Positions 22,362-33,834 of a DNA stretch of 64,000 nucleotides are shown one piece after another. Under the pieces are notes generated by a model. The model worked only from the letters and a program-made list of their open reading frames with translations. It was not told the origin of the DNA and did no database searches. Where the stretch lies: positions 29,668,504-29,732,503 of the forward strand of contig CM060308.1 of the NCBI GenBank assembly GCA_030674185.1, written 5' to 3'. The position numbers and the translations under genes were made by a program. Numbering within the stretch: position 1 is the first letter of the stretch; each line of letters opens with the position of its first letter. This DNA comes from Monoplex corrugatus (taxonomy: Eukaryota > Mollusca > Gastropoda > Littorinimorpha > Ranellidae).

Positions 22362-22540
22362 AACAAGAAAAAACACGAAAAAAGAATAAGAACACGTATT
22401 TAATACAACAAGACAAGACAGGCACAGATTTTTAGCCAACTGGCCTTTGTCAAGTTTAAGATCACAAACACACACCAGATACAAAAATTAGGAGAAAAAA
22501 GACTGAAACTTCCCTGCTGTTCCGTCCACTGGCCAAGTTC
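22362..22540 (+). repeat. Single-arm relative of the fold-back element at 12530
   Basis: Shares GAACACGTATTTAATACAAC, AGACAGGCAC, CCAACTGGCCTTTGTCAAG and CTTCCCTGCTG(T/C)TCCGTCC with the left arm and spacer of the 12530-12886 element, but has no right arm. Sequence after 22540 is unrelated to the other copy and may be the rest of a longer element. Confidence 0.75.
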
Positions 22541-22885
22541 ATATTTGGAAAAAGAACCATGCTCTTGTGTCAGTGCTGTTTCTCTTTTTCTATTATAGTA
22601 AGGAATGTAAAGGTTGTCCTGTATCCCAGAGGTCGTAGAGTGATAAACTTTTCTCAGCATTAGCATTAGGGGGCAGTTCATATCTGCTTTACCTTCCTTG
22701 ATCCTGAAGAGGGTTAGCAACTGAATGGACTGGAAGTTGCTTGTACAGTTTTCCTGGGTTAGGGTCAAACTCATGCTGTCAGATGGGAAAGTTGCAGCTC
22801 TCTGTCTATGACAAGTATGTGTTGTATCAACTTGCAGTGCATCATATACAGGGAAAGGGTCCAACATGAAATAGTGGTGCATTTT

Positions 22886-22924
<39 letters not shown>
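22886..22924 (+). repeat. (TG)n microsatellite
   Basis: Short TG run in intron 7. The overlapping open frames are artefacts. Confidence 0.9.
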
Positions 22925-22926
<2 letters not shown>

Positions 22927-23111
22927 ATTCCCCCGCCCCCCCTTTTGTCTCCATGCACTGCATGCTTTATGTATTTTGTTTGTTTGCTGTGTTTCGTGTT
23001 TGTTCATTTGTGTGTCTTATTTCAAATAAAAAAAAACTTCCCTCAATATGGAATAGGTTATTTACTTTGCAGCTGACTGGAAATCTTGAATCTTCTCCTT
23101 GCAGTTTGTAG

Positions 23112-23420
23112 TAGTTTGTAGTATGTTCAAGAGGGGTTCACTGCACTCGGAAAACTCCATATGCGCTCCACTCAAATCTGCCAGCAATTACCTGACAGAC
23201 TTCCGATGCCTGCGCAAAACCCTATGCACTGACAAGGTCTTGAAATGGGGAAAAAGGTGAAAAGGGACCTATGAAACATTAAACTTGACTCCAGCAGAAT
23301 GATGTAAACATTAAGATAGGCAGCAAACAGGCCAGTTTTTAATGTTGTGGGCTGGGATTGAGCTCTTGATATTAAAGTTTACGAGACCGACGCCTTACCG
23401 CTTGTCATTTCTTTGAACCA
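23112..23420 (-). mobile_element. tRNA-derived SINE (reverse orientation)
   Basis: Read on the - strand, it starts with GCGGTAAGGCGTCGGTCTCG (A-box-like) and GAGCTCAATCCC (B-box-like), then a body ending near the CTCCATATGCGCTCCACTC stretch on +. A diverged copy is at 56760-57180. The CCATATGCGCT.CAC motif recalls abundant gastropod SINEs; this is a recalled resemblance. Confidence 0.65.
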
Positions 23421-23505
23421 GCACAGATGTTAGAATTTGTCTAACACATAAGATGTTTGGATCATACACAGGTGTTGTTTATACCAAAGGTTGCTATGTC
23501 TGCAG

Positions 23506-23790
23506 GATCCCCAAGTGTACTGAACAGCAGCAAATCCAAACTTCCAAACTCAAGACAGCAAACTCCACGAAACAGCCCGACTCCCACATCACATCGCAGA
23601 AAGCAAGAGAGCACACCAAAAGGTCAGAGCCAGAAAAGCAAATCCACACCGAAAAGTCAAGACTCAAAGAGCAAGCAGTCTACACCCAAAAGTTCAAAAG
23701 GCAGCGGGGCAACACCGAAGGGTGGAAGCAGCGGGAAATCCAAACAGAAACGCTCGTACACATCCATATCTCATCTTCCTGATGCAGATG
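23506..23790 (+). CDS. BAZ1A: BAZ1A exon 8 (Ser/Lys/Pro-rich linker)
   Basis: Acceptor ttgctatgtctgcag, donor GATG/GTGAGA; phase 1 in and out. It encodes a low-complexity basic linker with repeated STPK/TPKG motifs (QESTPKGQ, KSTPKSQ, KQSTPKSS), ending RSYTSISHLPDAD. This is the disordered segment between PHD fingers and bromodomain; human BAZ1A has a Ser/Arg/Lys-rich linker there. The TPK motifs look like proline-directed kinase sites; this is inferred. The parallel open frame in another phase is a shadow. Confidence 0.88.
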
Positions 23791-23869
23791 GTGAGACTGC
23801 TGTTTTAGCTGTAACAAATGTATTATGTTTTAGCTGTAACAAATGTATTATTAGTCTGAGATAAAAAAA

Positions 23870-24940
23870 AAATGTAATTGAAAAGATAGAGGGAATAAAT
23901 TTGAGATGGGAGAGAAAAGATAGAGGAATACATTGAGGTGGGAGAGAGAATGTAGAGTGGTTAGTTTGTTTGAGATGGGAGAGAGAAGATAAGAGGGAAC
24001 AGTTTGAGGTGAGAAGGAAAGAATAGAAGAAATAGATAGAGATTGGAGAGAAAAGGTAAAGGGAATTTTTTTTTTTGAGATGGGAGAGTGAAGGTAGAGG
24101 GAATATTTTTTGAGATGGGAGAGAGAAGGTAGAGGGAATATTTTTTGAGATGGGAGAGAGAAGGTAGAGGGAATAGATTGTATGAGATGCGAGAGAGAAG
24201 ATAGAGGGAATAGATTGTATGAGATGGGAGAGAGAAGATAGAGGGAATAGATTGTATGAGATGGGAGAGAGAAGATAGAGGGAATAGATTGTAGGAGATG
24301 GGAGAGAGAAGATAGAGGGAATAGATTGTATGAGATGGGAGAGAGAAGATAGAGGGAATAGATTGTATGAGATGGGAGAGAGAAGATAGAGGGAATAGAT
24401 TGTATGAGATGGGAGAGAGAAGATAGAGGGAATAGATTGTATGAGATGGGAGAGAGAAGATAGAGTAGAGGGAATAGATTGTATGAGATGGGAGAGAGAA
24501 GATAGAAGGAATAGATTGTATGAGATGGGAGAGAGAAGATAGAGGGAATAGGTTGTATGAGATGGGAGAGAGAACTTAGAGGGAATAGATTGTATGAGAT
24601 GCGAGAAAGAAGATAGAGGGAATAGATTGTATGAGATGGGAGAGAGAAGATAGAGGGAATAGGTTGTATGAGATGGGAGAGAGAAGATGGAATAGATTGT
24701 ATGAGATGGGAGAGAGAAGATAGAGGGAATAGATTGTATGAGATGGGAGAGAGAAGATAGAGGGAATAGATTGTATGAGATGGGAGAGAGAAGATAGAGG
24801 GAATAGGTTGTATGAGATGGAGAGAGAAGATAGAGGGAATAGATTGTATGAGATGGGAGAGAGAAGATAGATAGAGGGAATAGATTGTATGAGATGGGAG
24901 AGAGAAGATAGAGGGAATAGATTGTATGAGATGGGAAAAA
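23870..24940 (+). repeat. 37-bp minisatellite
   Basis: About 22-27 copies of a purine-rich unit (AGATGGGAGAGAGAAGATAG then AGGGAATAGATTGTATG). The left part (23870-24075) is irregular and the rest regular. Some units carry small insertions or deletions. It lies in BAZ1A intron 8. Confidence 0.96.
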
Positions 24941-25019
24941 ATAAGGATTGCTGCCTTGGCTAGAGATTCATAATCTTTGGAACAACCAGAAAGCTTGAGA
25001 CAGATTTTGATTGTGAGAA

Positions 25020-25940
25020 TTGATTAACTCTTTCACCCCAAGTTTACCCAGAAAGGGCACTCCTCAGTGCCAAGTATAGTTTGGGCAGCCAATTTTGCAG
25101 TGCAGTATGCGTTTTTAAAAGCTTATATCTCAAAGACTATTAAAGATTTCAATGACTTTTTTTTGCTGTGTTAAGGGCAGATGTATTTATGTATGAATGC
25201 TTGCTTATGTTTATGTGCTTGATTGATTATTCCACAGATAATCTTATTATAAAGAAAAACAATTTTTTCATACAGTTTATTAGTTGTACTACTGACCTTA
25301 ATTTCGTGAGTTGTGCGCCAGATATCATTATGATAAATGAGGAAAAGCAATGGAAAATCTACACACAAAGTCAGCTGTCTGCTTATTCTACTCGGAGTGG
25401 TAGACAATGCGTGTCGATTTGCAGCCATTTTGGAGAAAACGCTTTGGAGAAAACGTGACGTAAATTCCGACAGTTAACAAAGCCACACTTCGGCCTTACT
25501 GCTGAAAAACTAGGTCACTGGGTAAAGTTTAAAAATAGCTCAGTCGCCTGCATTCACCAGTGGAGCTGAAAGAAGCTTTGTACCCACGTGAAAAGTTATC
25601 GTTTAGCATGACCCCACCAAGTCGCACAAATGCGACCATGGCGGTCGTAAGGGAAGTCGCTTGATTGCAACCATGGCGGGAAAAGAGTTGAGACTTACCA
25701 ACATGATCATTTCTTTTTGGGTTGGATGCTTAATTAATGAAAGTTCATGTTTTGTAGATATACAGATTTACGTTGTTTATTTTTTAGATAAATGTTTTAA
25801 AATGCTGCCGAAGGGAGCTAATGGGGAAGGAGAAAAAGACAGATTGTAGCAAAGAAAAAGATGAAATAAAACGTTGTTGGGGATTACTTTATTTTCTTGA
25901 TTGAAATAGACCAACTCCACTTTCGTTCAAAAATACCCTA
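25020..25940 (+). other. Intron 8 stretch without recognised gene
   Basis: Starts TTAACTCTTTCACCCC, which resembles the ends of the TTAA elements elsewhere in the window, but I found no matching right end. The rest is AT-rich with CpG-containing patches near 25430-25680. No supported gene. Confidence 0.4.
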
Positions 25941-25941
25941 C

Positions 25942-26472
25942 CTCTGTGGGGATGCTGGGGGCTCTTTCAGTATAAATTGTATCCCCACCTTCTGGATATT
26001 CTGTGGTAGAAATTTCCTCTTTTCTGTCACTCTCTTTATTTCTGCCTTGTTCCTTGTTTTCTGTCATTTCTTCTATCATTTTCTGCTTTGCTGGCCATTC
26101 ACCTTTATGTGCTTGATAAAGCCTTACATAGTTTTTCTTAGGATTGATAATTTGGTGCATGCATTAAGTGCATTTTTGTCTCTAGGAAGGTGAGATATGC
26201 GGAAGCAATATTAGATAATTTATGCCTGTTTTTTTAATATGTTTTGGTATCATTAGGTATGCTTAAATTTGTATTCATGTGTGTTTTTTAAATCCCCTGT
26301 GCGATAAATTGGATGGAGTGGTCAACGCCAGAGGCATCTCCTTAGATTATGTGCAATGCCTTAATTATTTTTTCTTTTTTTGTCCTGTTGAAGTTTTGTA
26401 TGTTTTGAAACGGTTATAGCCCTGATATGGCTCTACACAGTCTGCTGAGCTTTAAACAACAATAACAATAAA
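25942..26472 (+). repeat. 530-bp-family interspersed repeat, copy in intron 8
   Basis: GGGGATGCTGGGGGCTCTTT start, the TTGATAAAGCCTTACATAG middle and a full tail (GCCCTGATATGGCTCTACAC, then AACAACAATAACAATAAATG). It ends about 47 bases before the exon 9 acceptor, so this repeat supplies most of the region where the branch point should lie. Confidence 0.87.
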
Positions 26473-26519
26473 TGCTACTGTTACTTTCCCTCTATGCTTT
26501 GTCCTTGTCTGTGTTGAAG

Positions 26520-26656
26520 ATGCCGAGTCAAGCTCACAGCAGAGTAACAGCAGCAGCAGTACACAGGAGCAGATGCAGGCAGCAGAAGATTTAATCAGTG
26601 ACTTGATGGGTCATGAAGAGGCCTGGCCTTTCCTTGAGCCTGTGGACAAAAAAGTG
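26520..26656 (+). CDS. BAZ1A: BAZ1A exon 9 (start of bromodomain)
   Basis: Acceptor tgtctgtgttgaag, donor GTG/GTATGG; phase 1 in, phase 0 out. A Ser/Gln tract (SSSQQSNSSSSTQEQ) is followed by EDLISDLMGHEEAWPFLEPV. WPF (from W795) is the bromodomain shelf motif, and human BAZ1A has DDSWPFLKLV at this place. The exon ends in VDKKV and joins VPDYY of exon 10. Confidence 0.93.
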
Positions 26657-27837
26657 GTATGGAACATCGTTTTTCATTCTTTCTTTTTAATTGTCAAAGA
26701 AATGTGTCACACTTGCATCCTTCATCCTCACTTTATTTATTTTTGTTGACTTGAAACTCAATTGCTATTGATGTCTGTCTTGTTACTTGTATTCACTAAC
26801 ACCTTGACTGCCGTAACGTAAAAACTACGTAGCTCACAAAGCCTTGTGTGATGCCTGCAAATGTGGAATTACAGTGTAGTGGAGGTAGTTCCAGCATAAT
26901 GTAAATGGAGAGAACCACTGACTGATTTTGCCAGAGTCTGAAAGGGTTCATAAAAGTGACTAGCTTCCCTTACATGACACGGTGATGTATACAACTCTGG
27001 CCAAAATGATTTTATTTTTCCAAAAATCAACACTTTATTTTCACCAAAATGGCACGCCAGGACTCTCAGGAAATCTTGCGTATTGTTAAGGTTTGAAAGC
27101 ACTTGAGGTGGTGCTGGAAGAAATTATGAATGACTATGTGATTCAGAAAACAATTGTGACAAAGAAAACTGACAACAGCAGTTATTACCTGTTTCTGGTG
27201 AGAAATGTGCTATGTAAAGAACAGACACTGAAAATTGTGAACCCACAAACATACGACAAAAGGTTTGTGACCACAGGCGATTCTGGCAACCAGCCAACAA
27301 CTTCCGAGTGTTGTATACACTTTCTTGTTACACATAGCTTGAAAAGAACCAATCACCATTACCACGGAGTAGAATAATTAGTGGTAAGGGTAGGAATCGG
27401 GTCATGGTGGGGGTGAGTGGGTGCAGTTTTGGATAACGTGACCCGGTCGAGTTATTTTGTGCACTAGTTAGGTGGCTTCTTTATCACAGCTGTTGGTGGT
27501 GAGCCAGTAGGTAGTCATTCATAGTCTATGAACACTTCCAGAATTTATTTAGAGGGCCATACCTGTTTGTTTTTGGTTTTGTTTTGTTTGTTCATTTCTA
27601 TGGTGTGTGTTTGTGAGAATATTCACAAAATATTATGAATATGTAGTAATTTCAAGAAACCACCGGATAAAACTGATAGAAAGCAATGGGAAACCACCAT
27701 TGCATCCTCCCACCTAAGTCATGGCCAGACACATGAATAGAAACCCAAATGATAGGGTTCCAGGGTCTCCAGTAGGGGACGTCATGCTTCGCAGGTGACA
27801 CCCGATCGTCATCAAGTTAGTGCGATCAGATTTAAAA

Positions 27838-28440
27838 ATATGAAAATTGCAACTTGGAATGCTAGAAAAGTGTTTCAAAAAAGGAAAATTAGAAAATGTT
27901 AAGACAGAAATGGAAAGACTAAACATCAGTATTTTAGGACTACAGGAGGTGAGATGAAAGGGAACAGGCATGATAGCACTGGGCAAGCATAAAATGACAC
28001 GTTCTGGTGGGGACATGCATGAAAGAGGGATAGGTAATCATCTCATCTCTCTCATCAAGGATGGATGAACAGAGGAGGGTAAAGGGAAAAGAGAAAGAAT
28101 ACAAAAAGATGCATAAGTAATTGGGAATAGGAGCATTAAAGCTAAGGAAGCTTGGCTAGAAAGGAAGTGTATAGAAATAGAAAACCAACACAAAACAGAC
28201 CCTAAGTTATGTACGTAATGGACAATGACAAGTCAATGTCTTTCAAAGGATATTGGGTTATGTCAGACAGAGTTTTATTAGTTAGATTGGAGGGCAAGCC
28301 ATATGATATCAACATCATCAGAATATATACACCAATATCTGCAAGTCCTGAGGAAGAAATTGACAACTTCTATGTAGAATTAGAGCAGCCAAAGTTCAAT
28401 GTAAATCATAGGACATGTGTTGAGTGCAGTTTTGACTAGT
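27838..28440 (+). mobile_element. RTE-type LINE, 5' (endonuclease) part, scrambled
   Basis: MKIATWNARKVFQ opens an APE endonuclease (motif WN), and ILGLQEV follows after a frameshift. KSMSFKGYWVMSDRVLLVRL and RIYTPISASPEEEIDNFY continue it at 28230-28380. Between them, 28062-28214 is a displaced copy of the segment found at 32400-32552. Stops and shifts make it a pseudogene. Confidence 0.75.
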
Positions 28441-28563
28441 TTTGACTCGTATGAAATATGTGAAAGCAATTTTAGGTAATTTAGCTCCGTGTTTGTATAT
28501 GTTTTAGTGTCCTTGGTTACATTAAGATTTGTATAAAGGTATATTTTTTAAATCCCCTGTATG
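28441..28563 (+). repeat. 530-bp-family repeat fragment (later part) left of TIR transposon copy 2
   Basis: ATGAAATATGTGAAAGCAAT through AAATCCCCTGTATG corresponds to the later half of the 530-bp repeat. The transposon begins immediately after CTGTATG. Confidence 0.7.
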
Positions 28564-29165
28564 TAGGTATTCCAAAGTGCTCTTCGCGGGCGGCGAAAAG
28601 TACGGCAAAGTGGGTTTTTTCACTGGTTTTCAACTTGCTCGTTCTCAACAAAATGCAGTGTCAGAAATAAAAAACATAGATCATGTTGATCTGTGATCCT
28701 TTAAGCTTTGTTTAAAGTCAAAATAAATCAATAAGTGTAACATTTACCGTTTGAAATATGCTTTTGATGATGGGTACTAAATTGCGATTTTGCTGCTGCT
28801 GGAACGACGAAATCGGAACGCGGTTTTGACCCCTACATTGAAAACTCGCCTCGAGGAGATTTGCTGGGTCAGATATCAACAAACCATTTACACAGTCAAA
28901 AAGACAACTAAATTTGCTTTCATCCCATGTAAAAAGTGAACTGATAGGCTTCCATTTAGTCGGTCGTTTTGTGCGTTAAAAACTTCCGTCGATGATTTCG
29001 CGACCTTACTCAAAACCAATCTCGCCATATTTTCCACTGTGCAAAAGATCAAGGTTTCAACTTTCAACTTCTGCTATTTGCATACGGATTCAACCACTGG
29101 GTATTTTCCTCGAGGACTGAGAACAACGCGACCTATTTTCGCTTTCTCTTAGCGTCTGACGCGCA

Positions 29166-29268
29166 ATGGCGGACACGAGCGAAGACCGTTCGGGCGAGCA
29201 CATGGACGTCGAAGTTTACGTCGACCACTCCAGCCACGACGAATCAAGCGATCCAACTTATCTAGAGG
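29166..29268 (+). CDS. TE-borne mini-gene, copy 2, exon A
   Basis: Same start, length and GTAAGT donor as 5377-5479. One substitution changes Arg21 to His (VDHSSHDESS). All other differences from copy 1 in this element fall outside the exon, as far as I can see. Confidence 0.55.
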
Positions 29269-30425
29269 GTAAGTGAAATATCTTGCAGTTTGTTTACTAT
29301 TACTTTTCGACATTTTGTTTCCTGATTTTAGAATATAATTGTTTGGAAAGCGCACAACTGCAGCACCCACAGTATCATGAATATGTTAGAAGATAGGGGT
29401 AGGTGACGGTTTGGGGTGCGGTAATTTTACAGAGAGTGAGATCAGGCATATGATTAAAGGAAAATGTTTACAAAAGATTTTTTAAATAATCCATGCCTTT
29501 ATTATATTTATTTATAATGATGTTAATGAGAGATTAGCGATTTATTGTGGTCACGTGACCAACGCTTTGATCGATCGATAGTCGAATCGGCCGAGTGCCC
29601 TCCCTTAGCTTCTTGTTGACTTCACTCGATCTGGTTCAGTGTCGTTCAATAATTTCACAATGTTACACCTTTTTCTTTTCTGCCTTTGTGTAAACTTCCT
29701 GAATGGTACCATTGAAACAAATCTGCATGTTTATCAATCCTATTATTTTTAGGCCCAATATTATTATCACCTAGTTCAACAGCTTTAAAAGTTTATTATT
29801 ATTATTAATATTGTTATCATTATATTTTTGTTATTGTTATTATTTTACTATCATTATTCATTATTATTTATCATTATTTCATTATTAGTTTACTATCATT
29901 CATTACTATTTATTATCATTACTATTATTGTCATCAAAAATAATATTTAAACAAAATAAAGTAGGCCTACCAGGTTAATGGGTTGGACACTATGAACCTT
30001 CCTAACTAGGCCTATAGTGTTTATGAGATAAATTTTGTTGTGCTGATTTGAGTAGGCCTAAATGTGTGGGGCATTTTACTTTGCCCACTGCTTTGTGAGT
30101 TAGGGTAAGGTATTATAATTTTATTTTCAAAGCTGACAATAATACTGGTAGGCTTCTTACAGCTCTACACCAATCTCTCTCTCTCTCTTGATCCTTTCTC
30201 TCTTTGACAGGCAGGGAAGTTAATTGAGCAGGGGTACAAAAGTCCTTGTGTTCCTGCATGTTTTATGTTCTTGTTTTTTGGATTTGTTTTGGTTTTGGTC
30301 AGTATTTGCCTCTTGCTCTGTATGTATAGGCCTGTTTGTCCCTACAAATGGGATTTTCACATTACGCTACAGGATAGAACAGATAGATGTACTAATACTT
30401 TCCCTCTACACTATTTTTCTCACAG

Positions 30426-30541
30426 ATGATCTCTTCATGAGGATGAAGGAGCGATTTCTTAAGACTGGCAGAGGGCGGAGACCTAGTCTTTTGGACAACT
30501 TTGACAGCAATGATGATGAACTGCGTCTTAACATGTTTTAA
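30426..30541 (+). CDS. TE-borne mini-gene, copy 2, exon B
   Basis: Acceptor tttttctcacag and the coding part match copy 1 base for base by eye, ending LRLNMF and TAA. The intron between A and B differs at several places, including indels, while the exons keep frame and splice signals. Confidence 0.55.
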
Positions 30542-31825
30542 TTTCCTGTCACTTGTGAAGGGGAATCACTGATCATAGACACTGACAAGTATTTTTTACA
30601 TTTCTTTACAACATGTTTTTTGTAAAAAGAGATGATTTCTATCTTTTGTGCTTCCAGTTTAAGTTGAAGGCCAGGACAGTTATCTACTGTGATTAAGCAA
30701 CAGTGAAAGGTCAAGACAATGATGTGGAAGCTTTTGATAATGTTCTACACACAGTTAAGGAACAGTTAAAGGTCAAGACATGTTTTTATCATTGTTTAAT
30801 GATAAAAAAACAAACAAATTAGCATGTAAAAACTATGAAGATGACTTCTTTGAATGAATGTTGTTGATGTACATGTCTTTTTTGATTCGATATGTAAACA
30901 AAACGCATTATTTGTTACGATTATCAGCTGACATTTGTTATAATTTTGTCATCTGATTTTTGTTTACAGAAAGATTGAAACCTAATGTCTTGTTTGACAG
31001 ATCATAAAAAACTTATCATTTTGGTATATGGTACTTTGCAGTAGGATGAATGTGACAGAAGTTATGGAGTCTTGCAAAAAGCTAAAATACACAATATTTT
31101 TCAAAATAGGTATTTTATCCTTACCCAAATATGGTTTGATTAAACATACAGATGTCTGGGGTTGTTTTACGTTGAAAGAGTTTGTCATGCTGAGCAATTT
31201 GATATCAAAACCATTTTTGTAACTTTAAAGTGAAAAAAGTTATGGTGCACCAAATATGTGTAAAATTCGCCATTTTTTTCACAGTGACAAATCGGCATAT
31301 TTTGCATTTTTGACATCTGATATCTTTTCAACCAGCTTTCAGATGAAGCTGGAAAAAATTAGGGTTAAATTCCTTAATATGTTTATCATATATGATTCAT
31401 TTCAGTGTCACTGTATTGTATTTCTTAAAGATAATGGAGTTTGAAAATGGGTCCCTTGCCCAGTTGTTTGAAACGGCGGCATCCAATTTTGCTATTTTTT
31501 GTCATTTTTATAGGTCTGTATTTTTATTGATATGCATTTCTGTCCATATGTTTTTTGCACATCAACTTAACAAGTAAAAACCTCCTCAGAAATGATTTTC
31601 TGGACTTGTGTGATTTTATATGTGTGTTCAAGGCATGTCTGAATGTGGCCTAAAATGCCGTGCGAAATTTTTCTAAGTCCAAAAAGAAAGAAAAAAATCA
31701 TAAAAACTTTATTTTTTATCCCACATTAAAAAATAAAGTATGTATGTGTTCAGAATGAAAATCTATTTTCCCAGCTGATTTTTATACAGATAAGTTCAAA
31801 TTTGAAAATCACTTTGGAATACCTA

Positions 31826-31878
31826 CTTACATATATTCTCTTAGAATTGATAATTGGGTACATGTATTAAGTCCATTT
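31826..31878 (+). repeat. 53-bp flank shared with TIR transposon copy 1
   Basis: CTTACATATATTCTCTTAG through TATTAAGTCCATTT is identical to the sequence right of copy 1 (8060-8112), after which the two loci diverge. It is the middle part of the 530-bp repeat. Confidence 0.85.
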
Positions 31879-33305
31879 GACCTCATGGCCTTGGCGCCCA
31901 AAATGAAAGGATAGAGAAACTTATTGAGTGGGCACAAGTAAATGAATTTGTTATGGGAAACACTTGGTTTGAGCATCCTAACACAAGAAAATGGACATGA
32001 ATGGATCCAGGAGATGGCATAAGAAATCAGATTGATTACATTCTGATAAATAAAAGATTTAGAAATTCTTTACTGATAGCAAAAACAATACCAGGCACAG
32101 ACTGCAACAGTGACCACAAACCTGTAATGGGAAGATTTAAGCTAAAACTAAAGAGTAGAAAAAAAACACAAAAAAACTTAACATAAATCTTAGACTCTTA
32201 AAGACAGATGAATCAACTTGCACAAAATTTAGCGTATATGTTCAACACAAATTCAGTGCTCTGAAGGACCTTGGTGACAGTGAGGAAAAATGGACAAATT
32301 TGAGAAACTCAGTAAATAATCAAAGCTCGTGAAGAAATCTCTAGAGTTGAAAAAAAAAAAAAAGCGAAGAAGAACTGGATGACAAAAGAAATTTTAGGCA
32401 AGATGGATGAACAGAGGAGGGTAAAAGGAAAAGAGGATGAATACTAAAAGATACATAAGCAATTGGGTATAGGTGCATTAAAGCTAAGAAAGCTTGGCTA
32501 TAAACAAAATACAAAGAAATACAAAACCAACACAAAACAGACCCTATGTTATGTACAGAAGCAATAAAGAAATTGCCCACAGGAAAAAAATGTGCATGTG
32601 AACTGGTTACTTAAAATCTGAAGATGGTACAATTATTATTAAGAAAAAGGCAAAATATGAGGCAGATGGGAAGAGCCTGTTTAAAGACCTTTTTGTTGAT
32701 GACAGAAAGGAGGAACACATAAGAAAACAGTGAAGGACCACCAGTAATGAAAAATGAAGTTTAAGAATAGCGTTAAAAAAGATGAAACTGGGAAAACCCC
32801 AGGACCAGACAATATACTGCAGAAATGATTCAGGCTCTGAATGAATTTTTTTTGGTTGGGGGGGGGGGGGGGGGGGGGGGGGGTTATTGAAAAAGTAACA
32901 ATCCTAAATGAAATTTATGACACCAGAAAAATCCCCATAGTCAAAGTCAGTTTTCATTGCACTTCCTAAGAAAGTAGGGTTCCATGGACAGCAAAGAAAA
33001 CAAATGAGACAGTCTTGAAAGAAGCAAACACAAAAAGAACATTAATGAAGATGACCAGGAAAAGACAAAGAACATTTATAGGACTTTTTATCAGACAAGA
33101 GAAATTTGAGCACCTAGTCAAAGTTTGACAGCTGGAGGGGAAAAGAGCACCAGGTAGACCTAGGGAGAAAATATTGGGTGTACTTGCAGAGTGGATGAGG
33201 ATAGAAAGGGTGGGAGATATATCTGCAGCAATAAAAGATAGATTCATATGGAGGGCCGTGATTGCCAACCCCATGCAGCAAGGCACATGATGATGATGGT
33301 GGTGA
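31879..33305 (+). mobile_element. RTE-type LINE, endonuclease end to 3' end
   Basis: Resumes with NERIEKLIEWAQVNEFVMGN then RNQIDYILINKRF and SDHKPVMGRFKLKLK, the C-terminal APE motifs (D-Y and SDH). A linker follows, then a TPGPDNIL RT block near 32795. Most of the RT core is deleted. The 3' end has RTFIGLFIRQEKFEHLVK and GKRAPGRPREKILG, then WRAVIANPMQQGT and a TGATGATGATGG tail at 33288-33300, a typical RTE-like ending. A G26 tract at 32858-32883 sits inside. Confidence 0.8.
32858..32883 (+). repeat. G26 homopolymer
   Basis: Uninterrupted G run inside the LINE RT linker; a possible quadruplex former or an assembly weak point. Confidence 0.9.
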
Positions 33306-33552
33306 CTGGACAAATCATCTGAAGTACAAGCTGTTATGCTTGATGTATCATTCTTTGTAATCTCATGCATAGTTCCCCCCAAAGCGGAAGCTGCAGCAGT
33401 TTTAGTTAACATGGTAGTGACGCAACTTTTTACCTCAGCATATGGAAAACACCAGATCTCAAAAAACATCAGCAGTCAAGGGGTTATTGATGTCTGTTTT
33501 CTGCACCTGTCTTGTTTTGTTGTGTTTGTTACAAATTCTGTCTTCTGTGCAG

Positions 33553-33834
33553 GTCCCAGATTACTACATGGTGATAGAGAACCCGATGGACCTGTCCACC
33601 ATTCGCAGCAAATTAGACAAGGGTATCTATTCTTCACATTGTCAGGTCTTGGAAGATGTGCGTCTGATCTTCGCCAACTGTATTGAATACAACCTGAGCT
33701 CTGCACCAGTTTATCAGTCTGGTCGGGTGCTTGACCAATTTTTCCAGTCCAGAATCCACAAACTGGGGCTTGAACCTGAAGGGAAGTCTACCTCCAGCTT
33801 TTCTTCTTCTGCTGTTAAAAAACAGCGGAGGTAG
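33553..33834 (+). CDS. BAZ1A: BAZ1A exon 10 (bromodomain, C-terminus)
   Basis: Acceptor tcttctgtgcag; phase 0. VPDYYMVIENPMDLSTIRSK then DVRLIFANCIEYNLSSAPVY gives the ZA loop and the acetyl-lysine-binding Asn (N852 in EYN). The protein ends AVKKQRR with TAG at 33832-33834, close to the recalled human ending AAKKSRI. This supports BAZ1A rather than BAZ1B. The bromodomain spans about residues 790-880 and should read acetylated histones. Confidence 0.96.
   Translation, partial: VPDYYMVIENPMDLSTIRSKLDKGIYSSHCQVLEDVRLIFANCIEYNLSSAPVYQSGRVLDQFFQSRIHKLGLEPEGKSTSSFSSSAVKKQRR

Larger units (their letters stand above)
28564..31825 (+). mobile_element. 3.26-kb TIR DNA transposon, copy 2
   Basis: Ends TAGGTATTCCAAAGTG and CACTTTGGAATACCTA form a perfect 16-bp TIR. 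By eye the body is nearly identical to 4778-8059, with scattered substitutions, small indels (an extra CATT repeat unit, loss of a few bases) and the same orientation. The mini-gene is intact. Flanks do not show the CTTACAT duplication: left CTGTATG, right CTTACAT. Confidence 0.87.
26657..33552 (+). other. BAZ1A intron 9
   Basis: A 6.9-kb intron. At 26657-27830 I see no supported gene; a 94-codon frame at 27093-27377 lacks an ATG start and a recognisable domain. From about 27838 to 33305 it is a broken RTE-type LINE hosting a repeat fragment and the second TIR transposon. Confidence 0.8.

Noticed and set aside
25020..25050. Left end of a further TTAA transposon (TTAACTCTTTCACCCC)
   Set aside because: No matching inverted right end was found in the following sequence.
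27093..27377. 94-codon frame in BAZ1A intron 9
   Set aside because: Starts with a non-ATG codon, no splice continuity with neighbours and no recognisable motif.
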